Below, piece after piece: positions 36,783 to 45,709 of a DNA stretch of 64,000 nucleotides. Source of the stretch: an uncultured Campylobacter sp. (lineage in GTDB: Bacteria; Campylobacterota; Campylobacteria; Campylobacterales; Campylobacteraceae); NCBI RefSeq assembly GCF_963526985.1, contig NZ_CAURPW010000008.1, forward strand, positions 1-64,000, in the 5' to 3' direction. The stretch's first letter is position 1, and every line of letters begins with the position of its first letter. Below the pieces are notes generated by a model. The model searched no databases. It was not told where the DNA came from and was given only the letters and a program-made list of their open reading frames with translations. Both the position numbers and the translations under genes were made by a program.

Positions 36783-37538
36783 CTAACGATGTCCGCAGCC
36801 GCACTCTTTCAACGCCACCTCCACATCGCAAAAATGCCTATGATCTCTGGCTAAATGCTCGATAAAATCCTGCTTTGAGCCGTGCGAGATCTCGTGCATG
36901 AAAAGATCGTGATTGACGTAGGCGACCTTGGTGGCGAAATTTAGCGTCAAATTTACGTCGTGGCTGATGAGCACGACGCCCGTACCCTCGACGTTTATCT
37001 GCTTTAGCAGCTTATAAACGTCTGCCTGGCCTTTCGTATCGATACTGGCGGTGGGTTCGTCTAGCATCAAAATTTTAGCCTTTGCGCAAAGCGCTCGCGC
37101 GATATAGACGCGTTGGCGCTGTCCGCCGCTTAGCTCGCCGATCTTGCGCCGCGTAAATTCGCCCATCCCGACGCGCTCCAGCGCCGCCTCGGCCTCTATC
37201 TTGTCGTCCTTGCCGTAAAATCCAAACAGCTTTTTATCTATCCGCCCCATCAAAACGACCTCGAGCACGCGCATCGGGAAGCTTTGATTTATCGGGATAT
37301 TTTGCGGGACGTAGCCCACGGCCTTGCTCACGCTAGCAGGCTCCTGGCCAAACACCTCGATCGTGCCGCCGCTTGGCTTGTTTAGGCCTAACATCAGCTT
37401 TAAAAGCGTGCTTTTACCGCCGCCGTTTGGGCCTATGACGGCTAGAAAATCCTTGCAGTCGTATTCTAAATTTATGCCCTCAAACACGAGGTTTTCATCG
37501 TAACCAAAGCTCAAATTTCGCACCGAAATATCGCTCAT
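36783..37538 (-). CDS. znuC: Zinc ABC transporter ATP-binding protein ZnuC
   Basis: A 251-residue ATPase with Walker A (GPNGGGKSTLL), signature (LSGGQRQRVYIARAL), Walker B (ILMLDEPTASID) and H-loop (LISHD). A C-terminal HFCDVEVALKECGCGHR, rich in His and Cys, may sense or bind zinc. It powers uptake with ZnuA and ZnuB. The start overlaps the stop of the DUF1007/NicO gene by four bases. Just past its stop lies the structured element, then a 573-base gap before znuB. Confidence 0.92.
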   Translation of the reverse strand: MSDISVRNLSFGYDENLVFEGINLEYDCKDFLAVIGPNGGGKSTLLKLMLGLNKPSGGTIEVFGQEPASVSKAVGYVPQNIPINQSFPMRVLEVVLMGRIDKKLFGFYGKDDKIEAEAALERVGMGEFTRRKIGELSGGQRQRVYIARALCAKAKILMLDEPTASIDTKGQADVYKLLKQINVEGTGVVLISHDVNLTLNFATKVAYVNHDLFMHEISHGSKQDFIEHLARDHRHFCDVEVALKECGCGHR

Positions 37539-39100
37539 AAAACGCTCACTTTACCCGAAATATAAAACATAAAAACGCCAAGCCCCAGCATCGCAAAAAG
37601 CGCGGCAAACTCGCAGCAAGTCCGCAGCGTGCGAAATCTCGCCGCGCCCTTTAGCTTAAAGCCGCAAACTGCCGCCAGAAATATCACCGCGCCCATGCCA
37701 AGCCCCATAAACAGGCCGCTAGCAAGCCCCGCCGCGTAGCTGTTTAGGCTAAAGGCTAGCACGAAAACCAGCAGCGTGCCAGGACACGGCACGAGCGATC
37801 CTGCTAGCACCACGAGCCACTCGCTAGCGGTTTTTGGCACTTCGTTAGAGGCCTTGCAAGCCGCGCAGCCGCACTCGCTCTCGTGAGCGGCAGGACTAAA
37901 TTTGACGGAATTTGCGCTCAAATTTGAAGCAAAAGCTAAATTTGAACCAAAAACTTTACTCGCCCCTTTTGCGCCGTTTTCGCCTGAGACAGGCGCGGCG
38001 GCAAAGCTAAATTTAGGTTTTAGAGCCGTTTTTTTAAGCTTGGCGTAGATCATATAAACACTCACGCAAACGATCGTTACAGCCGAGATTTTCGTCATCG
38101 CGCCCGCCATATCGCTAACCTTATTCGTCAAAAACGCGTTTAAAAAAACGTAGCTAAAAAGCACGAGCAAAAACGCTCCCGCCACGTGTGCGAACCCGAC
38201 CTTCATCGCAAAAGCTAGCGCACGCGAGTAGCTGCCGCCGTTTGCGACGAAGTAGCTAGCCGTTAGCATCTTAGCATGCCCGGGGCCTGCTGCGTGCAAA
38301 AAGCCGTAAAAGAAGCTAACCGCGGCCAGCAAGGCGAAATTTAGCGCGTTTAGCTCGGCGCTATTTATCTTGATGAGCTCTTTTAGGCGCTCCAAAAACT
38401 GAAGGCTCATGCTAGAAACCGAGTCAAATTTGGCTTTATCCGCCGCGTCGATTTGCTCTAAATTTTGCTTATTTTGCGGCTTAACTAGCGAGCTAAGCTC
38501 GGGCTTTGCGGGTTCTATTTTAGGCGCTTTTGAGGTCATTTCAAAAAACGCCGCATGCAAATTTACGTTTGGCACGAGATAAATTTTATCGGTGAGCGCG
38601 TAGGGGTCGGGTGAGTTTATTTTAAAGTTAAAAAATCCCTCGCGGTCAAAAATCTCGACCGTGACGACGCGGCCGTCTTTGACCGCTAAATTTAGCTCTA
38701 AAATATACTCGAAATTTAGCCTGCCGCCCTCCAGATAGACCCGCTGCGAGAGCGTTTTGGCGTGTAAATTTACGGTCTCGCCCGCGCCGTCGTAGTAGCC
38801 CACGCTAGTTAGGTAGCCGCGCGGAACGATGTAGTCGAGCAAGGATTTTTGTACCTTCCACGCTTCGTTTTTGCTAAGCGCCTTATCGGCATTTTCGTCG
38901 TAGCTTTGCAGCGTGAGTTCGGTGAAATTTTCAGAAAACGTCCAGGTTACGGTGGCCGTTTTTATCGTCTCGCCTTGCAGGTTAAATTTGATCTCGGCGT
39001 GTGCGGTCGGAGTGTAAAGCGCACAGAGCGCACAGGCATGCGCGAAGCTAAAAAAGGACGCAAAAAGCGCTAAAACGGCAAATATGCGTCCAAATTTCAT
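37535..39100 (-). CDS. DUF1007-NicO fusion, metal transport protein in the zinc locus
   Basis: A 521-residue protein joining two families that are often separate genes. Residues 1-200: signal peptide (LFASFFSFAHA) and a periplasmic DUF1007 domain with WTFSENFTELTLQSYD and an EF-hand-like DENADKALSKNE. Residues 245-521: NicO/RcnA-type membrane domain with FLHAAGPGHAKM, a Cys-rich loop (ESECGCAACK) and a second repeat (SLVPCPGTLLVFVLA). NicO proteins move Ni or Co. The gene lies directly between znuA (stop abuts its ATG) and znuC (4-base overlap), so zinc handling is inferred. Confidence 0.8.
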   Translation of the reverse strand: MKFGRIFAVLALFASFFSFAHACALCALYTPTAHAEIKFNLQGETIKTATVTWTFSENFTELTLQSYDENADKALSKNEAWKVQKSLLDYIVPRGYLTSVGYYDGAGETVNLHAKTLSQRVYLEGGRLNFEYILELNLAVKDGRVVTVEIFDREGFFNFKINSPDPYALTDKIYLVPNVNLHAAFFEMTSKAPKIEPAKPELSSLVKPQNKQNLEQIDAADKAKFDSVSSMSLQFLERLKELIKINSAELNALNFALLAAVSFFYGFLHAAGPGHAKMLTASYFVANGGSYSRALAFAMKVGFAHVAGAFLLVLFSYVFLNAFLTNKVSDMAGAMTKISAVTIVCVSVYMIYAKLKKTALKPKFSFAAAPVSGENGAKGASKVFGSNLAFASNLSANSVKFSPAAHESECGCAACKASNEVPKTASEWLVVLAGSLVPCPGTLLVFVLAFSLNSYAAGLASGLFMGLGMGAVIFLAAVCGFKLKGAARFRTLRTCCEFAALFAMLGLGVFMFYISGKVSVL

Positions 39101-40000
39101 TTACAGGCTCTTTGCGAAAATTTGCGCCGTTTTGCGTAGCTCGGCGTCCCAATCAAGCGGCAATTGATCAATCTCTACGACGCTAGCGCCGCTTTCTTTA
39201 GCGACGGTTTGCGCGGCTTTTTTAGAAAACTGCGGAGCGACGAAAATGACCTTCACGCCGTGCTCTTTGGCTTCCTCGATGAGCTCTTTTAGCTGTGCGG
39301 GTTTTGGTTCCTTGCCCTCTACTTCGATCGCGATTTGCTCTAAATCGTAACGCTTAGCAAAGTAGCCCCAAGACGGGTGATATACGATAAATTCGCGGTT
39401 TTTGACGTTTGCTAGAGTGCTTTTGATAAAGCCGTCAAGCTCGTCAAGCTTAGCTTCAAATTTAGCTAAATTCGCCTCAAAAAGCGCCTTGTTTTCAGGG
39501 TATTTTTCGATTAGCGCGGCGGCGATATTTTTAGCTTGGATTTTTACCAAAACTGGATCCAGCCAGATGTGCGGGTCAAATTCGCCGTGGTGATGCTCGT
39601 GATCGTGGTGATCGTGATCGGCGTGCTCGTGCTTGGCGTCATGGTGATGATCGTGTTCGCCGTGTTCGTGGTGACCTTCAAATTTGATCTTTTCCACGCC
39701 CGCGTCGGTTTTTACGATTTTGAGATTTGGATATGATTTTTGAAATTTCGGCAACCAAGCATCCTCAAACTCGATCCCGATAGCAAAATAAAGATCGCTT
39801 TTTTCCAGCGCGGTCATTTGCTTCGGCTTTGGTTCGTACGTGTGCGGATCGGCTCCTTTGCCCACCATCACGTTTACCTCGACGGCCTCGCCCGCGATTT
39901 GCTTGACGAAATACTCCTGCGGCAAAATACTGACGCTAACTTGCCCTTTGGCGTAGAGCGCGACTAAGCCCAAACATAAAAACGCGAAAATTTTTCTCAT
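39101..40000 (-). CDS. znuA: Periplasmic zinc-binding protein ZnuA
   Basis: A 299-residue cluster A-I binding protein: signal peptide, then the metal-site histidine in GADPHTYEPKP, a His/Asp/Glu-rich flexible loop at residues 109-140 typical of zinc-specific ZnuA, DPHIWLDPVL with the second ligand, and VYHPSWGYFAKRY with the third. It captures Zn(II) and hands it to ZnuB. First gene of the operon, divergent from the Zur-like gene; the shared spacer holds a palindrome likely to be the Zur box. Confidence 0.94.
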   Translation of the reverse strand: MRKIFAFLCLGLVALYAKGQVSVSILPQEYFVKQIAGEAVEVNVMVGKGADPHTYEPKPKQMTALEKSDLYFAIGIEFEDAWLPKFQKSYPNLKIVKTDAGVEKIKFEGHHEHGEHDHHHDAKHEHADHDHHDHEHHHGEFDPHIWLDPVLVKIQAKNIAAALIEKYPENKALFEANLAKFEAKLDELDGFIKSTLANVKNREFIVYHPSWGYFAKRYDLEQIAIEVEGKEPKPAQLKELIEEAKEHGVKVIFVAPQFSKKAAQTVAKESGASVVEIDQLPLDWDAELRKTAQIFAKSL

Positions 40001-40044
40001 TTTTATCCTTTCCGTGTTAAAATTTGGGCGAAATTATATCAAAA

Positions 40045-40057
40045 GCAACTTAGTTGC
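40045..40057. promoter_or_regulatory. Candidate Zur operator
   Basis: Perfect palindrome GCAAC-TTA-GTTGC, flanked by AAAA and AAAT, in the 112-base spacer shared by znuA and the Fur-family gene. About 20 bases downstream GGTATAATACC contains a good -10 box for the regulator gene. Zur normally represses znuA when zinc is plentiful. Confidence 0.6.
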
Positions 40058-40112
40058 AAATTAATTTTTCTCAAGGTATAATACCCTAAAATTCTTAACG
40101 CGGAGGAAAAAT

Positions 40113-40487
40113 ATGGGCGAAAATTTGGAAGAAAAAGCCGCTTTTGAGGAGCTTTTAACGAAAAATGATATCAAAATCACTCCGCTTAGACTCGAGATTT
40201 TACGCATCTTACGCGCCACCGCCGCGCCGCTTAGCTATGATGAAATTTTAGCCCAAATAGGCGCAAACAAAACCACGTTTTACCGCTGTATGGACCTTTT
40301 TGAAGCTAAGGGCATCGTGCTAAAAAGCGAAAATAACCGAAAAAATTTCTACGAACTTGAAAGCGGAGCAAAGGCGTATTTCGTCTGCGACGTCTGCCAC
40401 AAGATGACTAATATCGACATGCCGCGCCTAAAACAAAATCATGTCAAAAGCGTCGTAGTTAAGGGCGTTTGCGACGACTGCTTTTAA
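40113..40487 (+). CDS. zur: Fur family regulator, probably Zur
   Basis: A 124-residue Fur-family repressor: winged helix with ITPLRLEILRILRATAAPLS and recognition helix KTTFYRCMDLFEAKGI, then a short dimer domain with paired CxxC motifs (CDVC, CDDC) for a structural zinc. It lacks the long His-rich region of iron Fur and is shorter than usual. Divergent position next to znuA makes zinc the likely signal. AGGAGG-like site before the ATG. Confidence 0.85.
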   Translation: MGENLEEKAAFEELLTKNDIKITPLRLEILRILRATAAPLSYDEILAQIGANKTTFYRCMDLFEAKGIVLKSENNRKNFYELESGAKAYFVCDVCHKMTNIDMPRLKQNHVKSVVVKGVCDDCF

Positions 40488-40619
40488 AATTTGCGCTTAA
40501 ATTTGGCGATAAATTCCGAACTCAAATTTGCTTACCGACATTAAATTTAAAAAACGACTTCCGAAAAAAATCGCCGCAAATTTATAAAAACGCGCTCTGC
40601 TAAATTTAAAGCGGTTACC

Positions 40620-40649
40620 GCGTCAAATTTAAAAACTCAAATTTGACGC
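40620..40649 (-). terminator. Terminator hairpin after the thioesterase gene
   Basis: Perfect 11-base stem GCGTCAAATTT / AAATTTGACGC with an eight-base loop, 14 bases beyond the minus-strand thioesterase stop. Confidence 0.65.
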
Positions 40650-40662
40650 GGGCGCTATAAAA

Positions 40663-41058
40663 CTAATCCTCGTAAAGCTTTGCGATCTCCGGCGGTATCG
40701 CGATCGGACGACCGCGCGCGAGATTATAAAATACGTAAGTCGTCACTGCGCTAGCAACTGGCGCTCCATCTTTACTAAACTCGTAAAAACGCTTCGAGCA
40801 GCTTCTTTTTTCGGGCTGCGTCCAGGTTTTCACGCGCACCTTATCGCCCAAAAATAGCTGCCCCAGATAGTCTATCTCGTGTCTGCGCACCATCCACGTG
40901 CGGTTTTGCGCGAGATTTGTCTCGATGAGATCGCCCACGGCGTTTGAGTGCGCGTTTGCCGCTTCTTGCATCCAGATGACGTAGTGAGCGTTATTTGCGT
41001 GATGGTTCACGTCGATGGCATCCTCGCCCACGATAAATTCGTAATAAAAAATTTTCAT
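40663..41058 (-). CDS. Acyl-CoA thioesterase, hotdog fold (FadM/YbgC type)
   Basis: A 131-residue single hotdog domain. The 4HBT-type catalytic segment is visible as DAIDVNHHANNAHYVIWMQE, with NHHANN replacing the common DxxGHVNN pattern, followed by RRHEIDYLGQLFLGDKVRV. It should cleave short acyl-CoA or acyl-ACP thioesters in the cytosol. AGGAGCG site before the ATG. Single gene, divergent from a methyltransferase gene. The substrate is unknown. Confidence 0.85.
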   Translation of the reverse strand: MKIFYYEFIVGEDAIDVNHHANNAHYVIWMQEAANAHSNAVGDLIETNLAQNRTWMVRRHEIDYLGQLFLGDKVRVKTWTQPEKRSCSKRFYEFSKDGAPVASAVTTYVFYNLARGRPIAIPPEIAKLYED

Positions 41059-41109
41059 TTTCGCTCCTAAAAACGCTAAAATTGTAGCAAAAATTTAAAG
41101 GCAAACAAA

Positions 41110-41829
41110 ATGAAAGAGATGTGGGACAAAAAGGCGTCGAGCTATACGAGATTTACGGGCGAGCCTAGCGTTTTTCAAAGGCAGCTATACGCTAAGATCG
41201 AGGAATTTGGCGTCAAATTTGACGGTAAATGCGTTGTAGATATCGGCTGCGGCACGGGCGTGCATACGCTACTTTTAGCGCAAATTTGCCGCGAGATAAC
41301 CGGCATGGATATCTCGGGCGAAATGCTAAAAGTCATGCTTGAAGACGCGGCGAAATTTAATATTTCAAATTTAACCGCCGTTCAAAGCGATTTTAAAAAC
41401 TTTAATCCAAACCGCGTTTACGACGTTGCTTTTAGCACGATGAGCCCTGCGATCGCAGACGAGGAGGATTTTAGTAAATTTATAAATTTGGGCGAAAAAA
41501 GGGTCTATCTTTGGTGGAACAAACCGCGTTATTCAAGCGTTTTGGAGCTTTTTTACGAAGGCTCGCAGAGAGGGTGCTTTAAAGAAAAGGCTAATTTTTT
41601 CGAAGAGTACTTGCGCCGCGAAAATATCATTTTTAACTCCTGCGTGCTCGAGGAGTCTCGCGAACAAAAACGCACGCTTGAGGAGATGACGCAAAACGCG
41701 CTTTGGCATTTACAGATAGCAAATTTTGCACACGAGGAAAACACGGTCAGATCGCGGCTAGAGAGTATCGCACAGGACGGCTTCGTGACGGAAAAAATCG
41801 TCTCTTCAATGAAGCTTTTAGTTTTTTAA
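41110..41829 (+). CDS. Class I SAM-dependent methyltransferase
   Basis: A 239-residue methyltransferase. Motif I for S-adenosylmethionine is VVDIGCGTGVHTLLLAQ, followed by an acidic motif II (ITGMDISGEMLKVM) and VAFSTMSPAI. The N-terminus (MKEMWDKKASSYTRF) resembles that of the methyltransferase at 55311-56114 (DWDKKAPSFNEG), so the two may belong to one subfamily. The acceptor is unknown. It is followed by a di-haem peroxidase gene after 43 bases. Confidence 0.85.
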   Translation: MKEMWDKKASSYTRFTGEPSVFQRQLYAKIEEFGVKFDGKCVVDIGCGTGVHTLLLAQICREITGMDISGEMLKVMLEDAAKFNISNLTAVQSDFKNFNPNRVYDVAFSTMSPAIADEEDFSKFINLGEKRVYLWWNKPRYSSVLELFYEGSQRGCFKEKANFFEEYLRRENIIFNSCVLEESREQKRTLEEMTQNALWHLQIANFAHEENTVRSRLESIAQDGFVTEKIVSSMKLLVF

Positions 41830-41872
41830 GATATAATCGCGATATTTATTTAAAATTTAAAAAGGATTTTAG

Positions 41873-42754
41873 TTGCCGCGAGCGTTTTTGCAGATATTTT
41901 CGTGCGTTTTATGCTTCTTTTGCGTTCAAGCTTTCGCCGCTTCGCACGTTTTATCTCCGGTCGCTCAGCCGAAATTTGACGAACAAAAAGCCAGACTAGG
42001 CAAGGAGCTGTTTTTCGATGCCTCGCTAAGCCCCAGCGGAACGCTATCTTGCGATAAATGCCACAACCTTTACTGGGACTTAAGCGGTACGAGTAAAAAA
42101 AACGTAAAAATCTCCGCCGACAAAGAAGCCAGCCCGCCTACGGCGCTAAATTCGGCGCTAAATTTTATATTTTTTAAAGACGGCCGCGTAAAAGATATAA
42201 AAGAGCAGGTAAAACAGAGTCTAACCGGCAAAGAACAGTTGGGCGAAGAGCCTAAAAAGCTAGAAGAAAAGGTCGGTCTAAACGCGGTTTATAAAAAAGA
42301 GTTCGAGCGGCTTTACCCGGACGGCGTAAGCTTTGAAAACATCGCCGACGCGCTGGTAAATTTCGAAAAAGCCCTCGTTACGCCAAACGCCAAATTCGAC
42401 AAATTTATCGGCGGCGACGAGAGCGTTTTTGATGATGAGGAAAAGCGCGGGTTTGAGCTATTTAAAAAAATCGGCTGCATAAACTGCCACGGCGGGGTCA
42501 ATCTAGGCGCTAATATCTATTACGAGCTAAGCTCCGGCGATAAAGGCAAACAGGTTCGCTACAAAGTGCCTAGCCTAAGAAATATCGAAAAAACCGCGCC
42601 CTATCTTTATAGCGGCGAGATAGCGGATCTAAAAGACGCGATAAAATTTATCGCCAAAGAGCGTATCGGTTACGAGTTAAGCGACGAGCAGACAAGATTG
42701 CTTTATAAATTTTTGCTTGCCTTAAGCGGCGAACGACCGGAAATTTTAAAATGA
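41873..42754 (+). CDS. Di-haem cytochrome c peroxidase family protein
   Basis: A 293-residue periplasmic protein with a signal peptide and two c-type haem sites: CDKCH near residue 61 and CINCH near residue 203. Flanking segments (ARLGKELFFDASLSPSGTLS, PTALNSALNFIFFKDGRV, YKVPSLRNIEKTAPYLYSG) match the bacterial CcpA/MauG family that reduces hydrogen peroxide with electrons from cytochrome c. TTG start. Its stop overlaps the start of the EAL-protein gene by four bases, so expression of the two is coupled. Confidence 0.9.
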   Translation: MPRAFLQIFSCVLCFFCVQAFAASHVLSPVAQPKFDEQKARLGKELFFDASLSPSGTLSCDKCHNLYWDLSGTSKKNVKISADKEASPPTALNSALNFIFFKDGRVKDIKEQVKQSLTGKEQLGEEPKKLEEKVGLNAVYKKEFERLYPDGVSFENIADALVNFEKALVTPNAKFDKFIGGDESVFDDEEKRGFELFKKIGCINCHGGVNLGANIYYELSSGDKGKQVRYKVPSLRNIEKTAPYLYSGEIADLKDAIKFIAKERIGYELSDEQTRLLYKFLLALSGERPEILK

Positions 42755-45183
42755 AACACAAAATAATCTTTCACAAAATTTTACTTTTCATCATCGCTTG
42801 TATCGCGTTTTTCGGTACGGTGATGACGCAAAAAGCCACCAAAGACGTAATCAAAGCCTACGAATACAAAGGCGCGATAGAAGACATGATAGACTCCGAC
42901 GACGAGATAGACTTTGCACTAAAAAGGACGTTTTTGCAGGCTGATTACGATGCGACGATGAGATATGCGGCCAGTCTTAAAAACGATTTGTTAAATTTAA
43001 GCTCCGGCAAGCTGGCATCGTTTGAGCGGCTAGCTATCGGCGAGGGGGCGGTAAACGAGATACGAGAAGCGTTTGATAAAAAAAGCGAGCTAATCGATAA
43101 ATTTAACTCCCTTAGCGCTCTGGCAAAGCTTAGTTTTGAAGAAACGATGCTGAAATTTAGCTCTTTAAACGACTCGCGTTTTAGCGAGCTACTGCCTAAA
43201 ATTTTGCTGATTAGATACGGTATAAGTGCCGACATAAACGGCGCTAAAGAGCTGCTAAAAGGCTATGAGAGCCTAAATTTAAACGAGCGCGAGAAAGATT
43301 TTTTACAAAGCGCGCAAAAGCTGCTGCGTCGCTACGAGGAAGCAGAGCGGACGCTAGCTAGCATACAAGACCTAAATCTAAGCAAAAAGCTATACGAGCT
43401 AAGAAGTAAAAACGATGCCTACGTAGAGCGCGTAACGTCGAATTTACGCGGCACGACGATTTTCGTGTTCGTACTTTTCGGGATTACGGCGGCGTTTATT
43501 TATCTATCGTATATTAGGGCTAGAAACAACATCAGACTGCTAAATCGCTTCGAACAAGCCGTAGATAACAGCTTTAACTCCATCGCTTTTACCGATCTAA
43601 ATAAGCAAGTTAGATACGTAAATAAAATTTTCGAGCAAAACACGGGTTATAAATTTGAAGAAATAAGCGGCAAAAATATAAATTTACTAAAATCGGGCTT
43701 ACATCCGCAAGAGTTTTATCAAAGGATGCTAGACACGATAGAAAACGATAATATCTGGCGCGCTGATGAGCTAATCAGCAAAACCAAAAGCGGTAAATTA
43801 ATACGCGAGCAAGTCGTTTTCTCGCCGCTTTTTAACGAAAAAGGCTACAAAGACGGCTATATGGCGATCAAATTTGATAGAACCAAAGAGATAGCGATAA
43901 CAAAAGAGCTCGAAGATAAAAACAAGCAGCTACAAAACGAAGCCCTCATAGACAAGCTAACGGGATTTGGCAGCTACTTCGCGCTCACGCAGCGCATGGA
44001 GCGCCATCCTAGCGGGATGATAATCTACATAAACATAAACAATTTTATGGATTTTAGATTTTTTTACAAGACCAAAACCGTAGACCTTATCATCGCCTCG
44101 TTTGCCTCTACGCTAAAGCTTTGTATAGATACTTACGCGATGGACGCGGATATCTACAGAGTGCAGTTTGACGAGTTTTGCATCTGGTATAACGGCGAAG
44201 ACGCAAACAGGGACGCTAAGCGATTCGTAGATTATTTCAAAACGCAAAACCTCTACGTAACCGTAGACGGCGAGCGAGAATCCATACCTAACATAAAAAT
44301 AACCTTAGGCGTCAGCATGCCTCAAGACACGGTGCAGACAAACCGCCTAACTCAAGCCATGCTAGCCCACCACGAGGCCGTGCAAAGGGGCGAAGCGGCG
44401 CAGTTTTATACCGAAAATAGCTACATCGAGCAGCAGTACTACCACAACCAAATCATGTCGCGCACCATCGAAAGCGCTCTATATAACGACACCGTTATCG
44501 TCGAGTGCCAGCCCATCTACGACGTATCCGGCCAAGGCGCGCGGATCAAATACTACGAAGTGCTCGTGCGCCTCATCGACGAAAACGGCAAGATACGCTA
44601 TCCGGGCGAATTTCTTGATATCGCAAAGAAAATTTCGCTTTATAACGACATCACCAAAAAGGTCATCGAACACGTCTTTAGGCTGGTCGAGAGATTTGAA
44701 AACGTGGGTTTTTCGATGAATCTTTCAAGTAGCGATATCACAAACGAGAGCATAAGAGAGCTCATCGAGAAAAAACTACGCGTATGCTCTAGCCCCGAGC
44801 GCGTGTATTTTGAGATATTAGAGAGCGAAGGCGTGGACGATTATAATATCGTAAATGATTTCATCAATAAGGTCCGTGCCTACGACTGCAAAATCTCGAT
44901 CGATGATTTTGGTAGCGGCTACTCCAACTACTACCGTATCTTGGAGCTTGATATCGACACGATCAAGATCGACGGCTCGATTATCAAAAAATTACCATTT
45001 GATCAAAACGCCCGCTACTTGCTGCAAACCATCATCGACTTTGCCGCAAGACAGGGCTACAACGTCGTGGCGGAGTTTGTCAGCTCAGAAGAGATCCTCG
45101 CCGAGATAAAAAAATTCGGTATCAAATACGCGCAGGGATTTTTGCTAGGCAAACCGATGCTGCCCGATAACATAAAAGAGTAA
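42751..45183 (+). CDS. Membrane-bound PAS-GGDEF-EAL cyclic-di-GMP protein
   Basis: An 810-residue sensor: membrane helix (residues 8-24), helical periplasmic domain (25-232, DAHL-like), second helix (235-255), PAS (about 265-385), GGDEF-like (395-545) and EAL (560-805). The GGDEF site is degenerate (QFDEFCIWY near 473), so it probably does not make c-di-GMP. The EAL site looks usable: YEVLVRL near 602, NLSSSDI, EILESEG, DDFGSGYSNY near 717 and KIDGSII. A phosphodiesterase role is inferred. Coupled by overlap to the di-haem peroxidase gene, hinting at redox or peroxide sensing. Confidence 0.88.
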   Translation: MKHKIIFHKILLFIIACIAFFGTVMTQKATKDVIKAYEYKGAIEDMIDSDDEIDFALKRTFLQADYDATMRYAASLKNDLLNLSSGKLASFERLAIGEGAVNEIREAFDKKSELIDKFNSLSALAKLSFEETMLKFSSLNDSRFSELLPKILLIRYGISADINGAKELLKGYESLNLNEREKDFLQSAQKLLRRYEEAERTLASIQDLNLSKKLYELRSKNDAYVERVTSNLRGTTIFVFVLFGITAAFIYLSYIRARNNIRLLNRFEQAVDNSFNSIAFTDLNKQVRYVNKIFEQNTGYKFEEISGKNINLLKSGLHPQEFYQRMLDTIENDNIWRADELISKTKSGKLIREQVVFSPLFNEKGYKDGYMAIKFDRTKEIAITKELEDKNKQLQNEALIDKLTGFGSYFALTQRMERHPSGMIIYININNFMDFRFFYKTKTVDLIIASFASTLKLCIDTYAMDADIYRVQFDEFCIWYNGEDANRDAKRFVDYFKTQNLYVTVDGERESIPNIKITLGVSMPQDTVQTNRLTQAMLAHHEAVQRGEAAQFYTENSYIEQQYYHNQIMSRTIESALYNDTVIVECQPIYDVSGQGARIKYYEVLVRLIDENGKIRYPGEFLDIAKKISLYNDITKKVIEHVFRLVERFENVGFSMNLSSSDITNESIRELIEKKLRVCSSPERVYFEILESEGVDDYNIVNDFINKVRAYDCKISIDDFGSGYSNYYRILELDIDTIKIDGSIIKKLPFDQNARYLLQTIIDFAARQGYNVVAEFVSSEEILAEIKKFGIKYAQGFLLGKPMLPDNIKE

Positions 45184-45245
45184 ATTTGCGTGCGGCGGCT
45201 ATACTGCGTTAAATTTGACGGCGGCGCGCGCACAGGAGAATAAGT

Positions 45246-45380
45246 CTGACTAGAACGGATTTAGCCTTAGTTTGCGTACTAGCCTTTTTGTTTTATGCCA
45301 AAAGCGCAGGGATGGGCTGGTTTGTGACTATCGCGATATGTTTTTGGATTATAGGCTACTTTGCAAATGATATTTTTTAG
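45246..45380 (+). CDS. Possible 44-residue membrane protein, unusual start
   Basis: The frame encodes LTRTDLALVCVLAFLFYA, then KSAGMGWFVTIAICFWIIGYF and a polar end: two membrane helices. An AGGAG sequence lies eight bases before a CTG, but there is no ATG, GTG or TTG in position. Either CTG is used or the first codon is mutated. The hydrophobic pattern and AGGAG make it more than chance, but it could be a remnant. Confidence 0.4.
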   Translation: MTRTDLALVCVLAFLFYAKSAGMGWFVTIAICFWIIGYFANDIF

Positions 45381-45475
45381 GGATTTTTTAAATTTGCTTT
45401 TTAATGCTAAATTTAACGCGGTTTACGTCCGTTAAATTTAGCTCGTCCTAGTCAAATTTGTCCGCTCAAATTTGA

Positions 45476-45613
45476 CTAATCCCGCATCCAAACCGTCAAA
45501 AATCCAAGCAAAACTATAACCAAAAACAAGCCCGCCTGAAAGTAAAAATTCTTTTTTAAATTTTCGTTTATCAGAGAGCAAAGCTCGGAAATAAAGATGT
45601 ATAGCTCGCTCAC
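45476..45613 (-). CDS. Small membrane protein, 45 residues
   Basis: GTG start with AAAGGATATGC at good spacing. Product: SELYIFISELCSLINENLKK followed by one membrane helix (AGLFLVIVLLGFLTVWM) and RD. A longer ORF in another frame over the same bases is basic and unstructured, so I prefer this one. It lies about 100 bases downstream of the DUF1523 gene on the same strand. Function unknown. Confidence 0.5.
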   Translation of the reverse strand: MSELYIFISELCSLINENLKKNFYFQAGLFLVIVLLGFLTVWMRD

Positions 45614-45709
45614 GCATATCCTTTGGTCTCAAATTTTACGTCAAATTTGCCGTCCTCACCTAGTCAAATTTGAGCGAGGCGACGAAAAGCCGCTCATATT
45701 TGGCTTGGA

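Noticed and set aside
45438..45632. 64-residue minus-strand ORF
   Set aside because: Covers the 45-residue membrane protein in another frame. Its ATG has poor spacing to AAAGGA and the product is basic and unstructured.
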